Shown here one piece after another: positions 9,764 through 19,356 of a stretch of DNA of 64,000 bases. Every line of letters starts with the position of its first letter. The first letter of the stretch is position 1. Under the pieces are notes generated by a model that was given only the letters and a program-made list of their open reading frames with translations, did no database searches and was not told the origin of the DNA. Made by a program: the position numbers and the translations under genes. The stretch spans positions 124,001 through 188,000 of the forward strand of contig JAHHHT010000017.1 of assembly GCA_019359235.1 (NCBI GenBank), given 5' to 3'. This stretch comes from Oscillatoria princeps RMCB-10. GTDB taxonomy: Bacteria; Cyanobacteriota; Cyanobacteriia; Cyanobacteriales; Oscillatoriaceae.

Positions 9764-12700
9764 ATGAAATCCTTTGCTGCAAACCTCAGTCTGTTGCTTG
9801 CTGTTCTTCCCTACCTCGGGGCATTCGCCTCCGCAACACCGGCACTCTCCCAACCCATCACACCGGCACGCGACGGCACCGGCACCACAGTCACTCCCCA
9901 AGGCAATACATTTAACATACAAGGCGGTTCTCTGTCAAGAGATGGCGCGAATCTCTTCCACAGTTTCCAGAAATTTGGCCTGAGCGAGGGACAAATTGCC
10001 AACTTCCTCTCCAATCCCGATATCCGCAATATTCTGGGGCGAGTCGTTGGGGGCGACGCTTCTTATATTAATGGGTTAATCCAAGTCAGCGGGGGAAATT
10101 CTAACCTTTTCTTAATGAATCCAGCAGGCATCCTATTTGGCCCAAATGCCAGCTTGAATGTACCCGCATCCTTTACCGCCACAACCGCCACCGGCATAGG
10201 GTTTGGTTCGGGCTGGTTTAACGCGGTTGGTAGCAATGATTATAATGTGTTAGTGGGGACGCCGAGTGCGTTCAATTTCGCGGTATCACAGCCCGGGGCG
10301 ATTGTCAATGAGGGCAATTTAACCTTAACATCCGGTAACAGTCTGACGCTGTTGGGCGGGACAGTAATAAACACCGGCACCCTGACAAGTCCTGGGGGGA
10401 ATATTACCATTGCGGCAGTGCCGGGTGAGAGCGCGGTGCGGATTTCTCAAGAGGGGCATTTGTTGAGTTTGGACATTGAGCCGGTGGGGTTAGGAGGGAC
10501 AGGCGAGACGCCTGTCCTACAAATGACCTTACCACAATTGCTGACCGGCAGACCAGATTTCGGTCACGCCTCCGCCCTTAGCGTTAATGAGAAAGGCGAG
10601 GTGTCGTTGACGGGTTCTGGGGTGAGGATACCGGCGGATGGGGGAACGGCAATTGTTGCCGGCACCGTGGATGTGTCTGCGCCCAGTGGTGTTGGCGGTG
10701 CGGTGAATGTTTTGGGTTCTCGCGTCGGACTTGTCGGTGCCAATATAAACGCTTCTGGCGCAATTGCCGGCGGTACGGTGCGCATTGGCGGAGATTATCA
10801 AGGACGTAGCACAGGCATCTTGCCTGTGCAAAAGCCTGTGCGCCCCTTGAATGCCTCACACACCTTTGTCAGTTCAGATTCAGCGATTAATGCAGACGCC
10901 CTCTTGAATGGAGATGGGGGTCGTGTTATAGTTTGGTCAGACAAAACGACTCATTTCTTGGGTCACATCAGTGCCAGAGGTGGTCGCAATTCAGGAAATG
11001 GCGGATTTGTGGAAGTGTCGGGGAAAGAAAACCTGATTTTCCGGGGGACAGTTGATGTGAGCGCCGCCTTTGGGACAGCCGGCACCTTGCTCCTAGACCC
11101 AGAAAATATTACCATTGCGGATAAGGATGGGGGTGCGTCCGACGGGGAAGTGACAGACAGGCAAGTCCTGTTTGGGGAGGGCACCGGCACCTTTACCATA
11201 TCCGAGGCGAAGCTGGAAAGTCTGGATGGAAATGCGGATGTCAAGTTAGAGGCGAGTAACAATATCACCGTTTCAGACTTATCGGACAATGAATTAAGCT
11301 TTAAAACCGGCACCGGCAGCATCAGCTTGACGGCGGATGCGGATAGCGATGGCACCGGCTCATTTTCCATGAATGCGGGGGACACTATCCGCGCGGAAGG
11401 GAGAAATGTTACGATAGAGGCGGCGGCGATAAGTGCCGGCAATATTGACACGAGTTCTGAATCAGGGGACGGCGGGGCGATTACCTTGAATGCCACATCT
11501 GATATTGTAACAGGTTTTCTGGGGTCGTCTTCCTGGGGCCCCGGCAGTGGGGGGGACATCGCCATTACCAGCAGTGCCGGTGGGATTAATAGTGACGGTG
11601 CTTTAGATTCCAGTTCGGTTGAGGGGGATGGGGGGAATATCGCCCTGACTGCTTCTGGGGATATCAAGACAGGTCACATCTGGTCGTATTCGTTGGGCAC
11701 CGGCAATGGGGGGAATATCACTCTCAATAGCAGTGCCGGTGGGATTGATACTAGCAATGGCTGGCTAGACTCTTATGCAAAAGCGGGGAATGGGGGTTCT
11801 GTCACCCTGACGGCCAGTGGTACGATCTTGACAGGGCCTCTCAATTCTTCTGGCTTATTGCGGGGGGGGGACATTACCATCACTAGCCAGTTGAGTGACA
11901 TCATCTATCGGGGATTTATTGACCCCTCTTCTGAGAATGGCACCCGTGGCAACTTCACCGAAAATCCTTATGCCGGCAGCATCTCCGCAGGAAATCTCAG
12001 CGGATTGAGGAATATCACGATTGCCGGTGGGGGTGCTGACGAGCCCATTGGTGCCAACCCAGCCGCCAGCGCCACTTCCGATGCGGACAAAATTAATACT
12101 CTCAGCGGAAATGTCACTCTGAACGCTCACAACGACATTACAGTCAGCCAACCCATCAAAACCTCTTCAATCACCAGTTTGGAACTGATTGCCGGTCGCA
12201 GCATCAATATCAACGCCGACATCGACACCTCAGCAAGCAATGGCAATATCGCACTGCGAGCCAACAGTAACAGCGCTGACCCCAAGTATCGCGAATCGGG
12301 CGCAGGTTCAGTGACAATGGCACCGGGGACTGCCCTCAATGCCGGCAGCGGCAATATTGTGATAGAATTGGGAACACTCGGACAAGTAGGCAACATCACC
12401 CTGAGCAATATAAATACGGCAGGCGCTCTCACAGTCAATGCGGCAACGGGGAATATCCTGCGCAGCTCAGCCGATTCGTTAATAACTGCCGGCAGTGCTT
12501 TCTTCCAGACATCGATATTAGACAGCGGCGGGATTGGGCTCTTGGCAGAACCGCTGCGCATCAGCGTCAGCAATTTAGAGGCAATAGCCGGAAGTGGCGG
12601 GGCGTTTTTCGACTCTCCCCAACTGGGAGTAACGGTGGGCAGCGCTACCGAGCAGCCCATAGGGATTTTAACAGCAGGTGGGGGTGACGTTTCGCTACGC

Positions 12701-15700
12701 GCGGCAGGTGACATCACGATTGCCGAGCCGGTCAGCACTGCTAGTATCTTATCTGGGAATGCGGGGAATATCACCTTGAATAGCAGCGGCGGTGCCATTA
12801 ATGCCAGCGCCACTCTCAACTCTAGCGCCGCACAGGGAAATGGGGGTTCAGTCACCCTGACGGCTTCTGGGGATATTAAGACAGGTGACATCTCGTCGTC
12901 TTCCCAGGTCACCGGCAGTGGGGGGAATATCACCATTACGAGCAGTACCGGTGGTATTGATACTACCAGTGGCTGCTGGCTATCCTCTAATTCAAGTAAG
13001 GGGAATGGAGGTTCTGTGACGCTGACGGCTTCTGGGGATATTAAGACAGGTTACATTTATTCTTTTTCAGGAAATGACTACGACTTGTATACAGGGATGC
13101 CGGCTGGCACCGGCAATGGGGGGAATATCACCCTCAATAGCAGTGCCGGTGCCATTGACGGGGGCTCTCTAGACTCTCATTCAAATCAGGGAAATGGGGG
13201 TTCTGTCACTCTGACTGCTTCTGGGGATATTAAGATAGGTGGCATCAGTTCTTATTCTTCAGGTTACTGGGAACCCTATACAGAGACATGGGTTGGCGGC
13301 ACCGGCACGGGGGGGAATATCGTTCTCACAAGCAGTGCCGGTGGCATTGATACTGCCTTGGGGGTGCTAGACTCTTCTTCAGAGCAGGGGGAGGGAGGTG
13401 CTGTCACCCTGACGGCTTCTGGGGAGATTCAGACAGGTAATATCGAATCGTATTCGCAGGGCACCGGCAATGGGGGGAATATCACCATTACGAGCAGTGC
13501 CGGTGCCATTGATACTGCCGGTGGCTCCTTATCCTCTTCTTCCAGTCAGGGGAATGGGGGAGCTGTCACCCTGACTGCCGCTGATATCATCTTGACAGGC
13601 TACATCAATTCGTCTGGCTTATTGCGTGGGGGTGACATTACCATCACTAGCCAATTGAGTGACATCATCTATCAAGGAGATATTTACTACTCTTCTGAAA
13701 ATGGCAGTCCAGGCACCATCAGCAGAAATCCCTTTGCCGGCAGCCAATCCACAGGAAACCTCAGCGGTGCCAGGAATATCACGATTGCCGGTGGGGGCAA
13801 GGATGATGCTTTCAATAGCAACTCAGCTGCCAGCGTCACTTCCGATGCCGACAAAATTAACACTCGCAGCGGGAATGTCACCCTGAACGCTCACAATGAT
13901 ATTACAGTCAGTCAACCCATCCAAACCGACTCAATTTCCAATTTAGCACTCAATGCCGGTCGCAGTATTAACATCAACGCCGATATCGACACCTCAGGAG
14001 GTAACGGCAATATTACCTTGCGAGCGAACTATAACAGCGCTAACCCCAACTATCGCGAATCTGGTCCGGGTAACGTGACAATGGCACCGGGCACTGCCCT
14101 CAATGCGGGCAGCGGCAACATTGTGATAGAATTGGGCACGCTCGCAGAAGTAGGCAACATCACCCTGAGCAATATAAACACCACCGGCTCTCTCTTAGTA
14201 AATGCTGATACGGGGAATATTATGCGCAGCTCAGCTGACTCGTTAATTACGGCTGATAAAGCCTTATTCACGACCTTACTATCAGGCAGGGGCGGGATTG
14301 GCACCGGGGCAGAACCGATGCGCATAAGCGTGAACAATTTACAAGCAATTGCCGGAAGTGGCGGGGCGTTTTTCGACTCGCCTGAACGGGGGGTGAGTGT
14401 GGGCGGTGCTAGCAAGCTTGCCCTAGGGATTAAAACAGCCAATGGCGGTGACATCTCACTGCATGCCGCCGGAGACATCACCATCACACAACCGGTCAGC
14501 ACAGCTAGTATTTTATATGCTAATGCCGGAAATATCACCTTGATTAGCGCTGCCGGTGCGATTGATACTGCCAACACCAGCATATCCTCTTCTGCCATCA
14601 GTATAAACCCTGATTTAGAGCCGCTAAATGGAGGCGCTGTCACCCTGACAGCTTATGGAGATATCAAAACAGGTAACATTTCGTCGTATTCGTGGGGCAC
14701 CGGCAGTGGGGGGAATATCTCCCTCACAAGCAGTGCCGGTGCCATTGACACTACCAATGGGAACCTATCCTCTTATTCATCCTCTGTCTCACGTCAGGGG
14801 AGGGATGGAGGCGCTGTCACCCTGACGGCTTACGGAGATATCAAGACAGGTAACATTTCGTCGTATTCGCAGGACCTCGGCAGTGGGGGGAATATCTCCC
14901 TTACAAGCAGTGCCGGTGCCATTGACACTACCAATGGCTCGCTATACTCTTCTTCAATTCAGGGGAATGGGGGTTCTGTTACCCTCACGGCTGCAGGGGA
15001 TATTAAGACAGGGCGGATTCAGTCAATGGCGGGCTTTGATAATTACGCAGAATTTTCCCCAGCTACTAATACTTATGAGGAGAAATTCGCGCCAGTTCCT
15101 GGCAGCACCGGCACTGGAGGAGACATCACAATCGAAAGCAGCAGTGGTGCGGTAGATACCAGCGCCGACTTACTAAACACCATGTCCTCAGGGGGCAGAG
15201 CCGGCAATGTTACCATTAATGCCGCCGGACATATCTCCACCAGTAACATCCGCTCGGAAGGCCCATTGCACGGCGGCAATATTAGCATCCACAGCGACAG
15301 CCAACACAGTATTGAGGTCGCAGGCAATCTAGACACCTATTCTACTAATGGCACAGCCGGCGATGTCAGCCTGACAAGTCCGGGCAACATTACCATAACT
15401 GGTAACATCACTTCCTCTGGCGAACAAAGCAGCGGCAAAATTACTGTCTCCAGTACGTCGGGAGATATTAATATAGGTGTTATCCAATCCTTGTCACAAT
15501 CCGGTAACGCAGGCTCAGTCACTCTCTCCGCCGGCGGCAACACAACTCTAGGGGGCAATGCTAAAATAAGTGCCATCAACTCTCATGGAAAACAGCAAGG
15601 CGGGGATATAACCATCACCAACCAGTCAGGCGGATTCACCGCCAGTGGCAATATAGAATCCTATTCTGACTATGGTATTGCCGGGAAAGTCGCAATCAAT

Positions 15701-17866
15701 ACCAGTGGCGACGTAAGAATAGGCGGTGACGCCTCTGGAATAGCCATCAGCACTTGGGGCTCAAGCCAAGGCGGTGATATTAGTCTTACCAGCAGTTCAG
15801 GTCAAATTGTCGCCACCGGCGACTTAACCGCCAGCGCCATTAACGGCAATTCCGGCAACATCACCAACACTGCCGGTGGCGATATCACCACCGGCAACCA
15901 AACCACCACCGCCACCAACGGCAATTCCGGCGACATCACTGATACTGCCGGCAACAACATAACCACCGGCAACCAAACCACTACCGCCACCAACGGCAAT
16001 TCCGGCAACATCACTAACACTGCCGGCAACAACATAACCACCGGCAACCAAACCACAACTTCCAATAACGGCAATTCCGGCAACATCAATAACAGTGCCG
16101 GCAACAACATCACCACCGGCAACCAAACCAGCAGCGCCACTAATGGCAATTCCGGTAATATCACCAACACCGCCGGCAACAACATCACCACCGGCAACCA
16201 AACCACAAGCGCCCAAGGTGGAACTGCCGGCAACATCACCAACACAGCAGTTGGCAGCATTACTGCAGGCAATATCACCTCCACCGGCACCAATGGCAGC
16301 GGAAATATCACCCTCACTAGCGCCACCGGAGAAATTAACACGGGTGCAGTTCACACAGATACGGGAGAAGTGAATATCAATTCAGGCGTCAACCCACTGC
16401 CGGTGCCGGTTGCCACAAACCCAGGCACCGCGCCTTCTAGCGCTAACGCAATGCCGGTGTCTTCCCTAACCGAAACTAAGCCGGTGCTGTCTAATAACCT
16501 AATTCATTCCGTGACTTCTGATAGCAGCATCAACCCCAATGTATCCAGCAGCAAAACTTCCACCCCCGATAATAAGGATACCACTAACAGCAGTAATCCC
16601 CAACAACTCTTAGCAAGTCTCAATGTCCTCAACAGCAGCCCCCTGGCGGTAAATTCCACTCAAATCATAGCGCAGTTAGAGCAAAGCCGGGATAAGGAAT
16701 TTGCCAATTACTTCGGGCAAAAGCTTTCTACAGAAATGACACCAGAAAGCATCCGAGACGCTTTGGCAAAAATTGCTTCCCAAACGGGCAACCGCTCTGC
16801 TATAATATATGTGAGTGCCCTCCCCGACCAATTGGAACTCGTGATGTTCCCGCCAGAAGGGCACCCCATTCGCAAAACTGTCCCCGCAGCCTCTCGCGAG
16901 GAACTCTTCAAAGTTGTCGCAGACTTTCGCGACAGAGTTACAAACCCCGTCAATCGCAATTCAACCCGCTATTTGCAACCGGCAGCTCAGCTATATCAGT
17001 GGCTCATTGCCCCAATCGAGCCGGAATTGCAAGCCGCTAAAATTGACACCCTGCTGTTCAGCATGGATGCAGGCTTGCGCGGGTTGCCGGTGGCGGCGCT
17101 GCACGACGGCAAACAGTTTCTCGTCGAAAAATACAGTCTCGCTCTCATCCCCAGCGTCAGCTTGATGGACACCCGCTACCAACCCTTACAAGGAAAACAA
17201 GTCCTGGCAATGGGGGCGAGCGAATTTACCAACCAAAAACCCTTGTTAGCCGTGCCGGTGGAGCTCTCTGAAATCACACAACATTTGTGGCAGGGAAAAG
17301 CTTTCCTGAATCAGGACTTTACGCGAGACAACCTGATGGGGCAACGATCTAACTATTCCTATCCGATGATTCACTTGGCAACTCATGGCGAATTCAAATC
17401 CGGAGATATCAGCAATTCTTACATCCAGCTGTGGAACGAAAAGCTGCACCTCGACGAACTGCGCAACCTTCGCCTGAACAGTCCGCCGGTGGAGTTGCTT
17501 GTGCTGTCTGCCTGTCGCACTGCAGTCGGCGATGAAAAAGCGGAGTTGGGATTTGCCGGTTTTGCAGTGGCGGCGGGAGTCAAGACAGCCGTCGCCAGTC
17601 TCTGGTACGTTAGCGATGAAGGAACCTTAGGGCTGATGGCGGAATTTTACCAGCACCTGGCTGATGCTAAGATTAAGGCGGAGGCGCTGCGTCAAGCTCA
17701 GCTGGCGATGATTCGGGGCGACGTGCGCATAGAAGGGGGTGAGTTGCGCCAAACAGGAATTCCTGCCGGCGTTGCGTTGCCGCCAGAATTGCTCAACGAA
17801 GGTTCCCACAATCTCAAGCATCCCTATTATTGGTCAGGCTTTACCATGATTGGCAGTCCGTGGTAA
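9764..17866 (+). CDS. Giant secreted TPS-domain beta-helix protein with CHAT domain
   Basis: The 2700-residue product starts at ATG 9764, where a good signal peptide begins (MKSFAANLSLLLAVLPYLG, cleavage near ALS-QP). A haemagglutinin-type secretion domain follows (NLFHSFQKFGLSEGQIANF, NPAGILFGPNASLNV). The centre is beta-helix with three arrays of a roughly 50-residue GNGG repeat (about 11440-11820, 12830-13600, 14620-15010), each followed by the conserved block RGGDITITSQLSDII. A GNSGNITNTAG array lies at 15840-16250. The CHAT domain at the end has His2541 and Cys2584 and closes with HPYYWSGFTMIGSPW. The gene is nearly collinear with gene 1, so the two probably arose by duplication. Two extragenic-type palindromes are embedded in frame at 10497-10517 and 10810-10828. 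Likely an exported, surface-associated protein (inference); function unknown. Confidence 0.9.
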   Translation: MKSFAANLSLLLAVLPYLGAFASATPALSQPITPARDGTGTTVTPQGNTFNIQGGSLSRDGANLFHSFQKFGLSEGQIANFLSNPDIRNILGRVVGGDASYINGLIQVSGGNSNLFLMNPAGILFGPNASLNVPASFTATTATGIGFGSGWFNAVGSNDYNVLVGTPSAFNFAVSQPGAIVNEGNLTLTSGNSLTLLGGTVINTGTLTSPGGNITIAAVPGESAVRISQEGHLLSLDIEPVGLGGTGETPVLQMTLPQLLTGRPDFGHASALSVNEKGEVSLTGSGVRIPADGGTAIVAGTVDVSAPSGVGGAVNVLGSRVGLVGANINASGAIAGGTVRIGGDYQGRSTGILPVQKPVRPLNASHTFVSSDSAINADALLNGDGGRVIVWSDKTTHFLGHISARGGRNSGNGGFVEVSGKENLIFRGTVDVSAAFGTAGTLLLDPENITIADKDGGASDGEVTDRQVLFGEGTGTFTISEAKLESLDGNADVKLEASNNITVSDLSDNELSFKTGTGSISLTADADSDGTGSFSMNAGDTIRAEGRNVTIEAAAISAGNIDTSSESGDGGAITLNATSDIVTGFLGSSSWGPGSGGDIAITSSAGGINSDGALDSSSVEGDGGNIALTASGDIKTGHIWSYSLGTGNGGNITLNSSAGGIDTSNGWLDSYAKAGNGGSVTLTASGTILTGPLNSSGLLRGGDITITSQLSDIIYRGFIDPSSENGTRGNFTENPYAGSISAGNLSGLRNITIAGGGADEPIGANPAASATSDADKINTLSGNVTLNAHNDITVSQPIKTSSITSLELIAGRSININADIDTSASNGNIALRANSNSADPKYRESGAGSVTMAPGTALNAGSGNIVIELGTLGQVGNITLSNINTAGALTVNAATGNILRSSADSLITAGSAFFQTSILDSGGIGLLAEPLRISVSNLEAIAGSGGAFFDSPQLGVTVGSATEQPIGILTAGGGDVSLRAAGDITIAEPVSTASILSGNAGNITLNSSGGAINASATLNSSAAQGNGGSVTLTASGDIKTGDISSSSQVTGSGGNITITSSTGGIDTTSGCWLSSNSSKGNGGSVTLTASGDIKTGYIYSFSGNDYDLYTGMPAGTGNGGNITLNSSAGAIDGGSLDSHSNQGNGGSVTLTASGDIKIGGISSYSSGYWEPYTETWVGGTGTGGNIVLTSSAGGIDTALGVLDSSSEQGEGGAVTLTASGEIQTGNIESYSQGTGNGGNITITSSAGAIDTAGGSLSSSSSQGNGGAVTLTAADIILTGYINSSGLLRGGDITITSQLSDIIYQGDIYYSSENGSPGTISRNPFAGSQSTGNLSGARNITIAGGGKDDAFNSNSAASVTSDADKINTRSGNVTLNAHNDITVSQPIQTDSISNLALNAGRSININADIDTSGGNGNITLRANYNSANPNYRESGPGNVTMAPGTALNAGSGNIVIELGTLAEVGNITLSNINTTGSLLVNADTGNIMRSSADSLITADKALFTTLLSGRGGIGTGAEPMRISVNNLQAIAGSGGAFFDSPERGVSVGGASKLALGIKTANGGDISLHAAGDITITQPVSTASILYANAGNITLISAAGAIDTANTSISSSAISINPDLEPLNGGAVTLTAYGDIKTGNISSYSWGTGSGGNISLTSSAGAIDTTNGNLSSYSSSVSRQGRDGGAVTLTAYGDIKTGNISSYSQDLGSGGNISLTSSAGAIDTTNGSLYSSSIQGNGGSVTLTAAGDIKTGRIQSMAGFDNYAEFSPATNTYEEKFAPVPGSTGTGGDITIESSSGAVDTSADLLNTMSSGGRAGNVTINAAGHISTSNIRSEGPLHGGNISIHSDSQHSIEVAGNLDTYSTNGTAGDVSLTSPGNITITGNITSSGEQSSGKITVSSTSGDINIGVIQSLSQSGNAGSVTLSAGGNTTLGGNAKISAINSHGKQQGGDITITNQSGGFTASGNIESYSDYGIAGKVAINTSGDVRIGGDASGIAISTWGSSQGGDISLTSSSGQIVATGDLTASAINGNSGNITNTAGGDITTGNQTTTATNGNSGDITDTAGNNITTGNQTTTATNGNSGNITNTAGNNITTGNQTTTSNNGNSGNINNSAGNNITTGNQTSSATNGNSGNITNTAGNNITTGNQTTSAQGGTAGNITNTAVGSITAGNITSTGTNGSGNITLTSATGEINTGAVHTDTGEVNINSGVNPLPVPVATNPGTAPSSANAMPVSSLTETKPVLSNNLIHSVTSDSSINPNVSSSKTSTPDNKDTTNSSNPQQLLASLNVLNSSPLAVNSTQIIAQLEQSRDKEFANYFGQKLSTEMTPESIRDALAKIASQTGNRSAIIYVSALPDQLELVMFPPEGHPIRKTVPAASREELFKVVADFRDRVTNPVNRNSTRYLQPAAQLYQWLIAPIEPELQAAKIDTLLFSMDAGLRGLPVAALHDGKQFLVEKYSLALIPSVSLMDTRYQPLQGKQVLAMGASEFTNQKPLLAVPVELSEITQHLWQGKAFLNQDFTRDNLMGQRSNYSYPMIHLATHGEFKSGDISNSYIQLWNEKLHLDELRNLRLNSPPVELLVLSACRTAVGDEKAELGFAGFAVAAGVKTAVASLWYVSDEGTLGLMAEFYQHLADAKIKAEALRQAQLAMIRGDVRIEGGELRQTGIPAGVALPPELLNEGSHNLKHPYYWSGFTMIGSPW
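10497..10517. repeat. Palindrome embedded in coding sequence
   Basis: GGACAGGCG-AGA-CGCCTGTCC has a perfect 9-bp stem. It is read in frame as GTGETPVL, and the same DNA word occurs in spacers near 40118-40135, 56540-56610 and 58310-58330. The paralogous gene at 5360 lacks it at the matching place. Confidence 0.8.
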
Positions 17867-18012
17867 TGTGAACTTTGAATGGGTGCGTTACCGGTGCGTT
17901 ACCGGTGCGTTACCGGTGCGTAACGCACCCTACAGCTACAGCTTGACAGCGACCGGCAGTCCGTGCTAAGAATGAAAAATTCAAAATCCTAAATTTGCGA
18001 GAGAAAACGCCT
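17867..18012. repeat. Tandem GGTGCGTTACC repeats in spacer
   Basis: Just after the third exoprotein gene, an 11-bp unit GGTGCGTTACC is repeated about three times (17881-17915) and followed by the inverted GTGCGTAACGCACCCTAC. This is the same family as the GTAGGGTGCGTT palindromes in other spacers. Confidence 0.7.
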
Positions 18013-18495
18013 GTGAACCGTCGTGAATTTTTAACCTGGGTTGGAGTGGGTGGGATGGCCAGTTCCCTGCCGGTGGTGATCGCCGCCTGCTCTCCCGACA
18101 GCACCACCACGGCAAAATCCCCACAGAACACCCCACCGGCACCGGCAGCTACCACCCCACCGGCACCGGCAGCTACCACCCCTCGGGCAGACGGATTCGT
18201 GCTTGCCGGCACAGTGGCGGAGCTGGACAAAGAAGGTAAAATCCAGAATAAGAAATTGCCCGTCTTGGTTGTCCGCAACCCAGCTGACTCCAAAACCCTC
18301 TACGCCGTCGATCCCACCTGCACCCACAAAGGCTGTCCGGTAGAGTGGGAAGCAGATGAGAAACTCTTTGACTGTCCCTGTCACGATTCCGACTTCGCTC
18401 CAGATGGAAAAGTGGTCAAAGGACCGGCAGCCGCACCCCTCAAAACCTATCAAGTCAAAATAGAGGGAGATTCCGTTTTAGTAAAAGCCGGCTAA
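18013..18495 (+). CDS. Rieske [2Fe-2S] lipoprotein
   Basis: The product is about 160 residues from GTG 18013, which puts a twin-arginine-like NRREFL at the very N-terminus; TTG 17995 in the same frame is an alternative start. A hydrophobic stretch ends in the lipobox IAAC, so the mature protein is probably lipid-anchored after Tat export. A Thr/Pro/Ala linker follows. The Rieske cluster ligands are plain: CTHKGC and CPCH, with the usual spacing. It is shorter and simpler than the PetC subunit of cytochrome b6f, which has a transmembrane anchor rather than a lipobox. It is therefore best seen as an auxiliary Rieske protein rather than a core complex subunit. Electron-transfer partner unknown. 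Confidence 0.88.
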   Translation: MNRREFLTWVGVGGMASSLPVVIAACSPDSTTTAKSPQNTPPAPAATTPPAPAATTPRADGFVLAGTVAELDKEGKIQNKKLPVLVVRNPADSKTLYAVDPTCTHKGCPVEWEADEKLFDCPCHDSDFAPDGKVVKGPAAAPLKTYQVKIEGDSVLVKAG

Positions 18496-18639
18496 CCTTG
18501 TAGGGTGCGCTCCGCCTGAGTGCACCTCTTATTTGTGTGCGGAAATTGATAAGGCGGAACGCACCCCCTCGTGTAGCGGTGCGTTCCGCGCAATCGCCCC
18601 CCCATTATCTAAGCGAGAATGGATGGCGCGGAACGCACC
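18496..18639. repeat. Inverted GTAGGGTGCG / CGCACCCTAC repeats between convergent genes
   Basis: GTAGGGTGCGCTCCGCC at 18500 and GGCGCGGAACGCACCCTAC at 18625 form an inverted pair around further copies of GGAACGCACC. The Rieske and globin genes converge here, so the structure may act as a two-sided terminator (inference). Confidence 0.5.
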
Positions 18640-19080
18640 CTACGAATTCTCGCCCAATTTCAGAATTTCCTCCGGATAGTGGGCCCCTTCCAGCATCAGC
18701 TCCGTAATCGCTGCATAGGCATCCACCCACGCCTGTCTCACCTCCGGCGTCCACTCCGCTCCCAAGTAGGACTCAAACGTTTTCAGCAGCGACCCTCCCA
18801 CCATCGGGTAATGTTCCGGTAAAATGCCATAATTGACATGCCGCGCTCCCAGCCCCTGGAGGGACTCTGACAGCACATCCGGTCTGCGAAGATTCTCAAC
18901 CACCAGCGCCAAAGCTTTCACCAAGTGCATCCGCTGCTCTGCCATGTTGGTGTCCACAAATAAGGGCTGAGCCTGGGGATAGTCGGCAAACAGATTATCG
19001 TAGAAGCTGTGGGCAAACTCTGCCGCACTCGGTTTGATGCGAGCAAAGCTTTCTTGCAAAATTTCAACATTTAAAGCCAT
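18640..19080 (-). CDS. Single-domain bacterial globin
   Basis: The 146-residue product matches the globin domain of the flavohaemoglobin/Vitreoscilla-haemoglobin class. The proximal haem ligand is His81 (GARHVNYGILPEHYPMVG), with Tyr27 at B10 and Gln49 at E7, the usual distal pair that stabilises bound oxygen in this class. There is no reductase domain, so it needs an outside reductase if it acts in NO dioxygenation. Binding O2 or NO is expected; the in vivo role is not shown here. The gene stands alone and is divergent from the HEAT-repeat gene. Confidence 0.93.
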   Translation of the reverse strand: MALNVEILQESFARIKPSAAEFAHSFYDNLFADYPQAQPLFVDTNMAEQRMHLVKALALVVENLRRPDVLSESLQGLGARHVNYGILPEHYPMVGGSLLKTFESYLGAEWTPEVRQAWVDAYAAITELMLEGAHYPEEILKLGENS

Positions 19081-19356
19081 AAAATACCACTCTGATTCAG
19101 GATTTTATCGCGCTTATTTAGCCGATTAAGGCCGCGAATATATATAGTCTATGCCAAAAACTTTCTCCCTATGAGCTTCCCGCATAAATTTAATGCTTTA
19201 TTTACATTTGCCCCCCCTCAGTAGCAGAGATTCAGCATAAAGTGTGTGCAGTCATGGGAAGCGCAGCTCGGGCTGAACGCCGGCAACCGGACTGTCGGGA
19301 GCTACCACCTCTGGCCCGCCTTTTTTGTAAAAAATTGTTGACTTGGAACTTTAACG

